Source of the DNA: Elusimicrobia bacterium GWB2_63_16
GTDB lineage: Bacteria; Elusimicrobiota; Elusimicrobia; Elusimicrobiales; UBA9959
Direction: 5' to 3'
DNA: 56,440 nucleotides
Assembly: GCA_001799715.1 (NCBI GenBank)
Contig: MGTZ01000061.1
Location: forward strand, 1 to 56,440
Shown: piece after piece, positions 8,401-17,552 of the stretch
Layout: every line of letters begins with the position of its first letter
How positions within the stretch are numbered: position 1 is the stretch's first letter
The notes under the pieces: generated by a model
What the model was told of the DNA's origin: nothing
Seen by the model: only the letters and a program-made list of their open reading frames with translations
Database searches by the model: none
Made by a program: the position numbers and the translations under genes

Positions 8401-8940
8401 AAGGCCGACCTGCGCTCGGCGATCAACAAGATCAACGACACCACCCGCGAGAACTTCAAGAACACCTTCGACAAGGTGCGCGGCTACTTCAAGGAACTCT
8501 ACTCGCTGCTGTTCAACGGCGGAGAGGCGGACCTGGTGCTGACCATGCCCGAGAACCTGCTGGAGACCGGCGTGGAGATCCTGGCCCACCCGCCCGGCAA
8601 GAAGCTCGTGAGCATCTCGCAGCTGTCGGGCGGCGAGAAGGCCCTGACCGCGCTGGCCCTGCTGTTCAGCTTCTTCCGCGTCAACCCCTCGCCCTTCTGC
8701 GTGATGGACGAGGCCGACGCCCCGCTGGACGAGGCCAACGTGGAGCGCTTCGTGCGCCTGATCAAGGAATTCTCCGCCACCACGCAGTTCATCGTGATCA
8801 CGCACAACAAGCGCACGATGGAAGCGGCCGACACGCTTTACGGGGTCACGATGGAGGAGCTCGGCGTCAGCAAGCTCGTCAGCGTGGACCTCAAGCGGGC
8901 CGCCCATATGGTGAACAACGAAGAGCCGGTGGGGGTATAG
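5458..8940 (+). CDS. smc: Chromosome segregation ATPase SMC
   Basis: 1160 residues, typical for bacterial SMC. Its dimer, with ScpA and ScpB, loops and compacts DNA. Walker A GPNGCGKSN is at residues 31-39, the signature LSGGEKA near 1056, and Walker B FCVMDEADAPLDEAN near 1080. Between them lie two long coiled-coil arms rich in Ala/Glu/Lys/Arg, interrupted by a hinge at about 510-640 (SYWVGINGVLNSG onward). The N-terminal MYLKALEIYGFKSFANK is diagnostic. An AGGGGA ribosome-binding site precedes the ATG. scpA and scpB are not in this window. The phosphoesterase gene follows after 9 bases, so they are probably co-transcribed. Confidence 0.97.
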   Translation: MYLKALEIYGFKSFANKVKMPLKPGITCIVGPNGCGKSNVVDSLKWCIGEMSWKSLRMPSMMDVIFAGTTKRQQLNMGEVSMTFDNDSRKLPLDFSEVTVTRKIYRSEESEYFINKVQCRLRDIREMFLDTGIGTDGYAIIDQGEVETVLSATAEQRRELFEEAAGVSKYKAKREEAGRKLEKVEADLNRLADSMILLDEQIKKLDKEAAKARLQQKYKEELTGAEVALLLKEGDAFAARSAEASARLEPVKKELSEIAVAITGLEGEIAALNLTLTQKVEEQRVLKEAVTNVKIDKNQAEGKIVGGQEMLAEIARNRAQLETSERRNAEQLAAIEPRMAELRAKLSSDEGGLPALQAECDAAAAALAEVSTQMQATDAEVDKLAAEMNAAYTREMEISSKIAVTGSNIGHFNDAKAGLEKDIADITGAATYIGARIAELKARSASLTGELNAEKEKAAAAEAQAGTLAARLEEIDSRQAKIREEKAWDQSRLEAILAQGEHDSYWVGINGVLNSGVAGVKGTLRHLLSIRKEDRMAVDEALGRFLDSIVCENEAAAQEAIGYLKHIGKGRCRFLILDKAPAQGAQAEGWTAPGAQRVLEKISCEPQYLPLVTALLAGVYASGGSVHGPFWVTGGVDEIVSNEPYWEEADDLKAQIARFDEESAALETEKVSLLPQLDGARAAAAAAGDRAAALNVDFHKNETEVSGAEDGLRVKHESLALSQSELEKAEAGIRQAEAEFAALVEDKAAANAATESRRAEQAALGEKKDALHQDYAHKKEEVGARRANLENYRATLEALKSELARAEGDLAAITEERSHFEERRAEYAAREARYNEEISSFRGRLAELMHDLAEKEIIDRAMEDELNEMRGTLARLGANLRDNRDVAQENERSRYQIETELATIAARAEETARRMAEEFNLTPEEARERYAGIETDHDRVQFLRRRVNEMGNVNMTAPEEYEALTQRYNFMNSQVEDLNRAKADLRSAINKINDTTRENFKNTFDKVRGYFKELYSLLFNGGEADLVLTMPENLLETGVEILAHPPGKKLVSISQLSGGEKALTALALLFSFFRVNPSPFCVMDEADAPLDEANVERFVRLIKEFSATTQFIVITHNKRTMEAADTLYGVTMEELGVSKLVSVDLKRAAHMVNNEEPVGV

Positions 8941-8949
8941 GCTGAACTT

Positions 8950-9681
8950 GTGAGATACGGCGTTTTCTCCGACGTGCACGGGAACTACGTGGCCCTGAAG
9001 GCCGTGCTGGCTTTCCTGCGCGCCAACGGCGTGGAGAACTTCGTCTGCTGCGGGGACATCGTGGGCTACGGCCCCCAGCCGCAGGAATGCGCGCAGGAGC
9101 TGATGGCCATGAAGAACCTGACGGCCGTGATGGGCAATCACGACGCGGCCGCCGTGGGCAGGATGGACGTGAAGTGGTTCAACCCCAACGCCGCCTGGGC
9201 CATAGATTTCGCCCGCAAGCAGCTGAGCGGCCAGGCCATGGACTTCATCGCCCGCCTGCCGGAGCGCGCCGAGAACGCCGATTTCACGCTGGTGCACGGT
9301 TCGCCGCGCAAGCCGCTGACCGAATACCTGCTCAGCGAGGGCCAGTTCACCGACAATGCCAAAGGCTGGCAGGTTTCGCCCTGCTTTATAGGCCACAGCC
9401 ATATGCCTCTCTATTTCAGGGAGGGGGAATTCGGGGTCCCCGAGACCGATTTCCTCAAGCCCGCGGTGAAGATCTTCGTGAAGGGCAAGCTGATGCTCAA
9501 CCCCGGCTCCGTGGGCCAGCCGCGCGACGGCGACACCCGCGCCGCCTGCGGGATCTACGATTCGCAGCTGAAATGTTTCGAGCTGTTCAGGGTCTTTTAC
9601 GACGTGGGAGCCGTCCAGAACCTGATGGCGGGGCTGAAGATGCCCTCGATACTCGCGGAGCGGCTCAGTTTCGGATTTTAA
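8950..9681 (+). CDS. Calcineurin-like metallophosphoesterase (YfcE/MJ0936 type)
   Basis: 243 residues with a GTG start. All metal-binding motifs of the family are present: SDVHGN (residues 7-12), CCGDIVGYGP (34-43), MGNHD (61-65), LVHGSPR (about 115) and GHSHMP (about 151). The late NPGSVGQPRD is also typical. These small cytoplasmic enzymes hydrolyse phosphodiesters using two metal ions. The physiological substrate cannot be told from sequence. It lies 9 bases after smc and 2 bases before the response regulator. Confidence 0.9.
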   Translation: MRYGVFSDVHGNYVALKAVLAFLRANGVENFVCCGDIVGYGPQPQECAQELMAMKNLTAVMGNHDAAAVGRMDVKWFNPNAAWAIDFARKQLSGQAMDFIARLPERAENADFTLVHGSPRKPLTEYLLSEGQFTDNAKGWQVSPCFIGHSHMPLYFREGEFGVPETDFLKPAVKIFVKGKLMLNPGSVGQPRDGDTRAACGIYDSQLKCFELFRVFYDVGAVQNLMAGLKMPSILAERLSFGF

Positions 9682-9683
9682 CT

Positions 9684-10091
9684 ATGCCCATGACCATACT
9701 GATAGTGGACGACGACAAGAATTTCATAGAGACGCTGGAGGACGGCCTCAAGCTCAAGAACGTGGAGGCCGTGGTGAAGGTGGCCAAAAGCGCCCGGGAG
9801 GCGCTGGACCAGCTGGCGGCCGTGCTGCCCTCCGTCATCATCCTCGACATACAGCTGCCCGACATGCACGGCGTGGAGTTCCTGCGCCTGATCCGCGAGT
9901 CGGCGCGGCTCAAGAAAGTGCCGGTAGTCTTCATCTCCGCCAAGTACACGGAGCCGGCGGACCGCTCGGAGGCGATGCTGGCGGGCGCCGGCGCCTTCTT
10001 CTCCAAGCCCATAGACATCGATGAGCTCTGGAAGGAGCTCAGCTACCTGCTCGGCCGCTCCGGCGGCGCCGGGCTTGACAATAAAAAATAA
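9684..10091 (+). CDS. Single-domain response regulator (receiver only)
   Basis: 135 residues: MPMTILIVDDDKNF carries the acidic pocket, IILDIQLPDMHG the phosphorylatable Asp, VVFISAKY the switch Ser and FFSKPID the conserved Lys. There is no output domain, so it probably acts by protein contact, like CheY or a phosphorelay intermediate. The ATG at 9684 follows the preceding stop by 2 bases; ATG 9690 is an alternative. No histidine kinase is nearby, so its partner is unknown. The end of this gene contains a TTGACA that is probably the -35 of trxA. Confidence 0.9.
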   Translation: MPMTILIVDDDKNFIETLEDGLKLKNVEAVVKVAKSAREALDQLAAVLPSVIILDIQLPDMHGVEFLRLIRESARLKKVPVVFISAKYTEPADRSEAMLAGAGAFFSKPIDIDELWKELSYLLGRSGGAGLDNKK

Positions 10092-10103
10092 GTCTTATAC
10101 CAT
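10075..10103 (+). promoter_or_regulatory. Candidate trxA promoter inside the end of the response-regulator gene
   Basis: A perfect -35 TTGACA (10075-10080), a 17-base spacer and TACCAT (10098-10103; 4 of 6). Transcription would start near 10110, leaving a leader of about 48 bases before trxA. Confidence 0.55.
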
Positions 10104-10157
10104 TAGGCTGTTCCCTTACAGCCGGCGATCCAGAGAACTATAAAAGCGAGGCCAAAC

Positions 10158-10481
10158 ATGTCAAACGAGATACAGGTTACCGATGAGAATTTTGAACAGG
10201 AAGTGATCAAGAGCGCGCAGCCCGTGCTCGTGGACTTCTGGGCCCCCTGGTGCGGCCCCTGCCGCATGATAGGCCCCGTGATAGAGGAACTGGCCAAGGA
10301 GTACGCCGGCAAGGTGAAGGTCTGCAAACTCAATACCGACGAGGCGCAGGACACCGCCGGCAAGTACCAGATCTCGGCCATCCCCACCATCCTGCTCTTC
10401 AAGGGCGGCAAGGTGGTGCAGCAGCTCGTGGGCCTGCAGCCCAAGGAAGAGCTGAAGAAGCACCTCGACGAGCTGATCTAA
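10158..10481 (+). CDS. trxA: Thioredoxin
   Basis: 107 residues, the usual thioredoxin size. The redox motif WCGPC is at residues 31-35 in the context [13 protein letters not shown]. The cis-proline is in SAIPTILLF, followed by [11 protein letters not shown]. It reduces disulfides of cytoplasmic proteins, recycled by thioredoxin reductase (not in this window). It appears monocistronic: its own promoter lies upstream and a hairpin follows. GCGAGG serves as a modest ribosome-binding site. Confidence 0.97.
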   Translation: MSNEIQVTDENFEQEVIKSAQPVLVDFWAPWCGPCRMIGPVIEELAKEYAGKVKVCKLNTDEAQDTAGKYQISAIPTILLFKGGKVVQQLVGLQPKEELKKHLDELI

Positions 10482-10493
10482 GAAGTTCCCGCG

Positions 10494-10521
10494 GGCCCGC
10501 CGCCGTAAAACGCGGCGGGCC
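10494..10521 (+). terminator. Hairpin after trxA
   Basis: 10-bp stem GGCCCGCCGC / GCGGCGGGCC with an 8-base loop (CGTAAAAC). The following sequence is C/T-rich with no true T-run, so termination may need Rho. Confidence 0.55.
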
Positions 10522-10549
10522 GTTCCCCTCTCCCGGTCCCCTATAAAAA

Positions 10550-13123
10550 ATGCCGACCAAGCGCGTTTTCATCATAGACGCACACGCCTTCCTGCACAGG
10601 AGCTACCACGCCCTGCCAAAGTTCTCCACCTCGAAAGGGGAGGAGGTGGGAGCGCTGTACGGCTTCACGCGCGTGCTGCTGAAGATCCTGCGCGAGCGCA
10701 AGCCGGAGTACGTGGCCGTCTGCTTCGACTCCAAGGGCGGCACTTTCCGCGACGAGATGTTCGCCGAGTACAAGGCCAACCGCAAGGAGACCGAGCCGGG
10801 GCTGGTGGGCCAGCTCAACACGGCGCGCGACCTGGTATCGGCGCTGGGCCTCAAGGGCGTTTACCTGAAAGGCTATGAGGCCGACGACATCATCGCCACG
10901 CTGGCGCGCCGCGCCGCGGCGGCCGGCCTGGAGGCCGTGATAGTTTCCGGCGACAAGGACGCGGCCCAGCTGGTGGGGGAAGGAGTGAAGATGTGGGACG
11001 GCAGCGCCCCCGACTTTTCCGGCCCCGAGGCCGTTGAGAAGAAGTACGGCTTGCCGCCCTCGCTGCTGCCCGACTATTTCGCGCTGACCGGCGACTCCTC
11101 CGACAACGTGCCCGGCGTGGCCGGCGTCGGACCCAAGAGCGCGGTAAAACTTATACAGACCTACGGCCCGCTGGAGAAGATCCTGGCCGCGGCCATGGAC
11201 CCGGCCCTGGCGGCCGCCGACAAGGCCCTGGCCAAGGTGGCCAAAGACATGGAGAACGCCAGGCTGTCCCGCCGCCTGGTCTCGCTGGCCGCCGACGCGC
11301 CGGTGGAGGAGGGGCTGGACATCTTCAAGCCCGCCGCTCCCGGGGGGCCGGAGCTGGAAGAGATGGCCCGCCGCCTGGAATTCAAAGAGCTGCTGGCGCT
11401 GGCCGGCGGCGCCCCGGCGGAGCACAAGGCCGCCCCGCTGCCGCCCCTGCGCACTCCCGAAGAGGCGCTGGCCGACTTGAAAGGGGAAGCCGCTTTCGCC
11501 GCTTTCGCCGACGGCCTGGCCATAGGCAACAAGCACGGCGTCTGCGTGCTGCGCCCCGGCTTCTTCGGCCCCGAACAGGCCGCCCTGGCGGTGAAGCTGC
11601 TGGAAGACAAGGCCCTCCCCAAAGTCACTTTCGGCCTGAAGGCCGCGCTGCGCCTGCTGGACCTGCCGGCCGGCTTCGTCCCCGTGAATTATTACGACGC
11701 CGACACGGCCGCCGCGCTGCTGACGGCCGGTACGCGCCGCACCGAACTGCCGCAGCAGCTCTTCGAGCGCCTGGGCCTGCCGCTGCACCTGCCCGGCTCC
11801 GACGAGGAGAAGGCGCAGGCCTGCGCCGGGCTGCCGGCGCTGTGGCACCTTTTGAAGGCGGAGCTGGAGCAGGCCGGGATGCTGGGTGTCTACGAGGAGC
11901 TGGAGCTGCCGCTGCTGCCCGTAGTCTACTCCATGGAGCGCACCGGCGCCGCCGCCGACACCGCGCTGCTGGGCGAGCTGTCCACCCGCTTCGAGCGGCA
12001 GATGGCCGAACTGCAGGCCGAGTCGCAGCGGCTCACCGGGATGGAAGTGAACCTGAATTCCCCCAAGCAGGTGGCCGCGCTGCTCTACGAGAAGCTCAAC
12101 CTCGGCCTGGGCGAGGCGCAGAAGAAGCAGTTCAAGACCAAGGACGGCTATACCACCGGCGAGGAGGCCCTGCAGTACCTCAAGGCCGCGCATCCCGTGG
12201 TGCCGCTGCTGATGGAGTTCCGCGAGGTCTCCAAGCTCAAGTCCTCTTTCGTGGACAATTTGCTGGCCGCCGCCGGCCCCGACGGGCGGCTGCACACCAC
12301 TTTCGACCAGTTGGGCGCGGCCACCGGCCGCTTCTCCAGCTCCAGGCCCAACCTGCAGAACATCCCGGTGCGCTCCGAGGCCGGCCTGCTGGTGCGCAAA
12401 TGTTTCGTGGCGCGAGAGGGCTTCGAACTGCTGAGCGCCGACTATTCGCAGATAGACCTGCGCGTGCTGGCGCACCTCTCCGGAGACCGCAACCTGACCG
12501 AGGCCTTCCGCAGCGGCGAGGATATACACCAGCGCACCGCCTCCGAGATCTTCCACTGCGCGCCGCAGCTGGTGACGCCCGAGATGCGCCGCGCGGCCAA
12601 GGCCATAAATTTCGGCATAGTGTACGGCAAGACGGCGCAGGGCCTGAGCCAGGACCTGGGCATCAGCCGCGCCGAGGCGGCCGGCTACATCAGGCATTAT
12701 TTCGAGGCCTGCCCCGGCGTGAAGGAATGGAGCGAGCGCACGGTGGCCGAGGCCAAGAAGACCGGTATGGTCGCCACTTTCACCGGCCGCCGCCGCCACC
12801 TGCCCGAGCTGACGGCCACCAACCCGCACCTGCGCAGCTTCGCCGAGCGCGCCGCCGTGAATACCCCGGTGCAGGGCGGCTCGGCCGACATTATAAAGAA
12901 GGCCATGATAGGCTTGTTCCGAGAGTTCAGTGGCTCCAAGGACGTGTATATGCTGCTGCAGGTGCACGACGAACTGGTGTTCGAGGTGCGCAAGGGCCAC
13001 CTGCGTCAGGCCGCAGCCGTCATCAAGCGCGGCATGGAAGGCGCCTACGCCCTCTCGGTGCCGCTGGTAGCCGACTTCAAGTCCGGCCCCAACTGGCGCG
13101 ACATGACCAAATATGAAGTATAG
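10550..13123 (+). CDS. polA: DNA polymerase I, proofreading site apparently lost
   Basis: 857 residues. It fills gaps and removes RNA primers in replication and repair. The N-terminal 5' nuclease (about 1-290) has IIDAHAFLHRSYHALP, VSGDKDAAQLV and LTGDSSDNVPGVAGVGPK. The middle domain (about 300-480) keeps the exonuclease fold length, but the DxE metal site of proofreading enzymes is replaced (FAAFADGLAIG), as in Thermus-type enzymes. The polymerase domain has motif A DYSQIDLRVLAH (Asp631), motif B RRAAKAINFGIVYG and motif C QVHDELVF (Asp807). No Shine-Dalgarno sequence is visible before the ATG, which is preceded by CTATAAAAA. Confidence 0.96.
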   Translation: MPTKRVFIIDAHAFLHRSYHALPKFSTSKGEEVGALYGFTRVLLKILRERKPEYVAVCFDSKGGTFRDEMFAEYKANRKETEPGLVGQLNTARDLVSALGLKGVYLKGYEADDIIATLARRAAAAGLEAVIVSGDKDAAQLVGEGVKMWDGSAPDFSGPEAVEKKYGLPPSLLPDYFALTGDSSDNVPGVAGVGPKSAVKLIQTYGPLEKILAAAMDPALAAADKALAKVAKDMENARLSRRLVSLAADAPVEEGLDIFKPAAPGGPELEEMARRLEFKELLALAGGAPAEHKAAPLPPLRTPEEALADLKGEAAFAAFADGLAIGNKHGVCVLRPGFFGPEQAALAVKLLEDKALPKVTFGLKAALRLLDLPAGFVPVNYYDADTAAALLTAGTRRTELPQQLFERLGLPLHLPGSDEEKAQACAGLPALWHLLKAELEQAGMLGVYEELELPLLPVVYSMERTGAAADTALLGELSTRFERQMAELQAESQRLTGMEVNLNSPKQVAALLYEKLNLGLGEAQKKQFKTKDGYTTGEEALQYLKAAHPVVPLLMEFREVSKLKSSFVDNLLAAAGPDGRLHTTFDQLGAATGRFSSSRPNLQNIPVRSEAGLLVRKCFVAREGFELLSADYSQIDLRVLAHLSGDRNLTEAFRSGEDIHQRTASEIFHCAPQLVTPEMRRAAKAINFGIVYGKTAQGLSQDLGISRAEAAGYIRHYFEACPGVKEWSERTVAEAKKTGMVATFTGRRRHLPELTATNPHLRSFAERAAVNTPVQGGSADIIKKAMIGLFREFSGSKDVYMLLQVHDELVFEVRKGHLRQAAAVIKRGMEGAYALSVPLVADFKSGPNWRDMTKYEV

Positions 13124-13145
13124 CGGGACGAAATCGTGGGTTCCG

Positions 13146-13276
13146 CCGGGACGGACGGCTCGGGTTAGCAAAACCCTGTCGGAGGCCGAGGCTTGCGTAA
13201 GCGCCGAGGCCGAGACGGGGAGTGGCGAGCACGGTGTGCGAGACCACGTTTTTGCGTTCCGGGCCGTCCGGCACGG
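13146..13276 (+). repeat. Structured intergenic repeat element, copy 1
   Basis: Fills the gap between polA and the rhomboid gene. The outer arms 13146-13163 and 13259-13276 are an imperfect 18-bp inverted repeat (15 of 18). Inside, in order: GGGTTAGCAAAACCC (a small hairpin), GAGGCTTGCGTAAGCGCCGAG (13188-13208) and the hairpin GCACGGTGTGC around 13230-13238. Then TTTTGCG is followed by the right arm. The same order and spacing recur at 25134-25263 and, inverted and expanded, at 55673-55874. No protein-coding signal was seen. Confidence 0.75.
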
Positions 13277-13288
13277 CAGGAGCGTGCG

Positions 13289-14041
13289 ATGAGGCTAGGT
13301 GCTGCGCCGCTGAGGGAGTTGCCGCCGGTGACGCGGTGGCTGGCGGCGGCTTTCCTGGCCGGCTGGGTATTGAAGCTGGCCTTCGGCTTCAAGGTCAGTT
13401 TTTATTTCGGCCTGGTGCCGTACCAGTTCCTGGGCGGCTGGCTGTGGCAGGCTTTCACCTACATCTTCCTGCACGCCGACTTCTGGCATTTCCTGTTCAA
13501 CGCCTTCATGCTCTGGATGCTGGGCAGCGCGGTGGAGCAGGTAATGGGCTCGCGCCGTTTCCTGCTCTATTTCCTGGGCTGCGGGGCCGCCGCGGCGCTG
13601 CTGACCGTGGCCTGGCAGCCCGGCTCCATCAGGCCGGTCATAGGCGCCTCCGGGGCGGTCTTCGGCCTGCTGGGCGCTTTCGCCTTCCTGTTCCCTGACG
13701 CCAAAGTCTATTTTTATTTCCTTTTCCCCATGAGCGCCAGGACCATGGCGGCGCTGCTGGGCGGGCTGGAACTGGTGATGACGCTCTCACGGCCCGGTTC
13801 CGGCATCTCCAATATCACCCACCTGGGCGGGCTGGCGGCCGGCCTGGCCTGGCTGTGGGCCGAGCGCCGCTGGCAGGAGCGGCCCGCGCGGCCGGAGCGG
13901 GAAACGCCGGACCCCGCGGCGATAGAGCGCGAGGAGATAGACCGCCTGCTGGAGAAGATCTCCAGGCAGGGGCAGGGGGCCCTGAGCCGCGCCGAGCTGG
14001 AGCGTCTCGACGAGTATTCCAGGCGCGGGGGCAGGGCATGA
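13289..14041 (+). CDS. Rhomboid family intramembrane serine protease
   Basis: 250 residues from the ATG at 13289, chosen because AGGAG lies 6 bases upstream; a longer in-frame ATG at 13193 would run through the repeat element and has an unlikely Arg-rich start. Rhomboids cut membrane proteins within the bilayer. The catalytic Ser121 is in GASGAVFG and His178 in NITHLGGLAAG. HADFWHFLFNAFMLW matches the conserved HxxxxHxxxN helix. About six membrane segments are followed by a charged cytoplasmic tail (about residues 195-250). The stop overlaps the coaE start by 4 bases. Substrates unknown. Confidence 0.93.
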   Translation: MRLGAAPLRELPPVTRWLAAAFLAGWVLKLAFGFKVSFYFGLVPYQFLGGWLWQAFTYIFLHADFWHFLFNAFMLWMLGSAVEQVMGSRRFLLYFLGCGAAAALLTVAWQPGSIRPVIGASGAVFGLLGAFAFLFPDAKVYFYFLFPMSARTMAALLGGLELVMTLSRPGSGISNITHLGGLAAGLAWLWAERRWQERPARPERETPDPAAIEREEIDRLLEKISRQGQGALSRAELERLDEYSRRGGRA

Positions 14042-14657
14042 AATTCCGGGTACCGCGGGGCAAGACCGTCATAGGCCTGACCGGCCCCATAGCCTCGGGC
14101 AAAAGCCTGGCGCTGGAGCTCTTTATTAAGGAGGGGGCGCTGGGCCTCTCGGCCGACGCTGTTTCAGCTTCCTTATTGACAGAACCCGCCTGCTATAATA
14201 AAATATTAAGGAAGTTTAACCCTGGTAAAATCCTCACAAACGGAAAACTGGACAAAAAGAAGCTGGCGGCCGAAGTCTTCGGTTCACCGGCGAAACGCAA
14301 ATGGCTTGAAGCCTTGCTGCACCCGCGGATCCTTAGAAGAATTCACTCCCTAATAACCAGCTCCCCCAAAAAGATAACGGTTGTCGAGGCGCCCCTGCTG
14401 TTCGAAGCGGGACTCGAGGAGTGTTTTACGTTCACGGTCTGCCTGTCCGCCCCCGAGCGGACGCTGGAAGAGAGGGCCCTGGAAAGGGGCTGGAGCAGGG
14501 CGCAGTACCTGGAGCGGGCGAGGGCCCAGCTGCCCGCCGCGGAGAAATACGCCAGGGCGGACATGACGCTGGATAATTCCGGCGCGCCGCGCGAGCTGGC
14601 GGAGAAGATAAAATTCATCTGCCGTTTCCTGAAGGAGACGGCTCAAGGAAAAAAGAC

Positions 14658-14661
<4 letters not shown>
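14038..14661 (+). CDS. coaE: Dephospho-CoA kinase
   Basis: 207 residues from the ATG at 14038, which overlaps the rhomboid stop (ATGA). It phosphorylates dephospho-CoA in the last step of coenzyme A synthesis. The P-loop GPIASGKS is at 16-23, preceded by VIGLTG. Further family motifs are LHPRILRRI and [16 protein letters not shown]. The middle of the gene is less GC-rich than its surroundings (AATAAAATATTAAGG near 14200), which may reflect mild relaxation and does not break the frame. The stop overlaps the rho start by 4 bases. Confidence 0.92.
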
Positions 14662-16126
<1,465 letters not shown>

Positions 16127-16127
<1 letters not shown>

Positions 16128-17053
16128 TGACGGGAGGGCGCTGGAAGATAGCCGCGGGGCTGGGGGTGCTGCTGGGAACGGCGGCGCTCTCTTCGGCCGT
16201 GGCGCCCGGCGTCTCGCCCTTCTACTACGCCCGCTTCTCCGTGCTGACGCCCCCGGGGCCGGCCGAGCCGCCCCCGGAGGCCTTCCGCCTCATCCCCCGC
16301 CTGATCCACGCCCGCCACAAAGTGGCCAAGGGCGACAACGTGCGCGCGCTGGCCTCGGCCTACGGCACGGACGTGCGCTCCCTGCAGAGCACCAACTCCA
16401 ACGAGTTCATCTTCATGAGCCGCGGCGGCTACATCCGGGTGCACAACGGCAAAGGCCTGCTCTACGAGGTGACGGTCAACGGCGAGAGCCTGAACTCCAT
16501 CTCCTCGCGCTACGTGGGCAAGGGGCGCGACCTGCGGGCCTTCAGGGCCGAGATCGTGGAGGAGAACGGCCTGCCGCCCTCCGCGCTGCTGCTCAACCAC
16601 AAGTTCAAAAAAGGCGACAGGGTGTACCTGCCCTCGGTCTACGTGGACCTGGACACCTACCGCATGCCGCTGCGCAGCTTCGGCCGCATCAGCGGACGCT
16701 TCGGTTCGCGCTACCACCCCGTGCTCAAGCGCCGCATCTTCCACAACGGCACCGATATCCCCATGCCTATCGGCACCCCGGTGTACCCTTCCCGCTCGGG
16801 CACCGTCACCTTCTCCGGCTGGCGGGGCGGCTACGGCAATCTGGTGGAGGTGCAGCATAAGGACGGTTCGCGCTGCCGCTACGGCCACCTGTCGGTGCTG
16901 AAAGTGACCGCCGGCCAGACCGTGCAGAAGTCAAAGACCCTGCTGGGCAAGGTGGGTTCCACCGGCATGTCCACCGGGCCGCACCTGCATTTCGAGATCC
17001 TGACCCCGTCCGGCAAGTCGGTCAACCCGCTGGCCAAGATAGGCAAGAAATAG
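16127..17053 (+). CDS. M23-family peptidoglycan endopeptidase with LysM-like N-terminal regions
   Basis: 308 residues from ATG 16127, which shares its A with the rho stop (TGATG). An N-terminal hydrophobic segment (WKIAAGLGVLLGTAALSSAV) is a signal peptide or anchor. Two LysM-like stretches follow (HKVAKGDNVRALASAYGTDV; YEVTVNGESLNSISSRYVG). The C-terminal M23 domain has its zinc ligands: His206-x3-Asp210 (HNGTD) and His286-Leu-His288 (HLHFE), so it should be an active lysostaphin-type cross-link hydrolase in the periplasm. It is last in the rhomboid-coaE-rho run. Family sure; target bond inferred. Confidence 0.92.
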
Positions 17054-17092
17054 GGGGGCGGGCCGGAAACGGCTGAACAAGCGCCCCCGTTT
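17054..17092 (+). terminator. Candidate terminator after the rho/M23 run
   Basis: Outer stem GGGGGCG / CGCCCCC with an inner stem GCCG-GAAA-CGGC, followed by GTTT. The T-run is short. Its 3' half contains the proposed -35 of rpmE. Confidence 0.5.
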
Positions 17093-17102
17093 ATGCTATA
17101 AT
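17074..17102 (+). promoter_or_regulatory. rpmE promoter
   Basis: Consensus -10 TATAAT (17097-17102) 17 bases after TGAACA (17074-17079; 4 of 6). Transcription would begin near 17109, leaving a short leader containing AGAGGAAGG as ribosome-binding site. Confidence 0.65.
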
Positions 17103-17133
17103 TTATATTCGGAAGCAACTTTAGAGGAAGGCT

Positions 17134-17499
17134 ATGAAAAACGACATACACCCCAAATACACTCTCTGCGAGGTCTCCTGCGTCTGCGGTAACGCTTTCC
17201 AGACCCGCTCCGTGAAACCCTCGATCAAAGTCGAAATGTGCTCCGCTTGCCACCCGTTCTACACCGGCAAGCAGAAGATGCTCGACACCGCCGGCCGCGT
17301 GGAGCGCTTCAACAAGAAGTTCGCTTCCACCGAAGGCAAGATGGTAGAGCGCAAGGCCAAGAAGATAGCCGTGAAGGCCGTCTCCCCGCGCCACACCGTC
17401 AAGCGCAAGCTCTCCTCCGCCGCCACCGTGGCCAAGAAGGACGAGAAGCCCGCGGCGAAGGCCGCTCCCAAGGCCGCGCCGAAAGCCGAGACGAAGTAG
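17134..17499 (+). CDS. rpmE: Ribosomal protein bL31, zinc-binding form, long basic tail
   Basis: 121 residues, against about 70 for common bL31. The N-terminal core is canonical: [45 protein letters not shown]. The Cys residues form the zinc site of the C+ type. From about residue 70 a Lys/Ala/Pro-rich tail ([19 protein letters not shown]) is added, resembling rRNA-binding or histone-like tails. A good promoter, a GAGGAAGG ribosome-binding site and a strong terminator make it a single-gene unit. The rpmE-prfA-prmC order is common in bacteria. Confidence 0.95.
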   Translation: MKNDIHPKYTLCEVSCVCGNAFQTRSVKPSIKVEMCSACHPFYTGKQKMLDTAGRVERFNKKFASTEGKMVERKAKKIAVKAVSPRHTVKRKLSSAATVAKKDEKPAAKAAPKAAPKAETK

Positions 17500-17510
17500 C
17501 TTCGCTCCAG

Positions 17511-17546
17511 AAACGGGCGTTCCATTGCATGGGGCGCCCGTTTTTT
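17511..17546 (+). terminator. Strong Rho-independent terminator of rpmE
   Basis: A 15-bp stem made of AAAC + GGGCGTTCCAT paired with ATGGGGCGCCC + GTTT (two G-T wobbles), with a 3-base loop (TGC) and a T6 run. Confidence 0.9.
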
Positions 17547-17552
17547 CATATT

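Noticed and set aside
13193-13288. N-terminal extension of the rhomboid protein from an upstream ATG
   Set aside because: It would translate the intergenic repeat element into an Arg-rich leader; the ATG at 13289 has a good ribosome-binding site.
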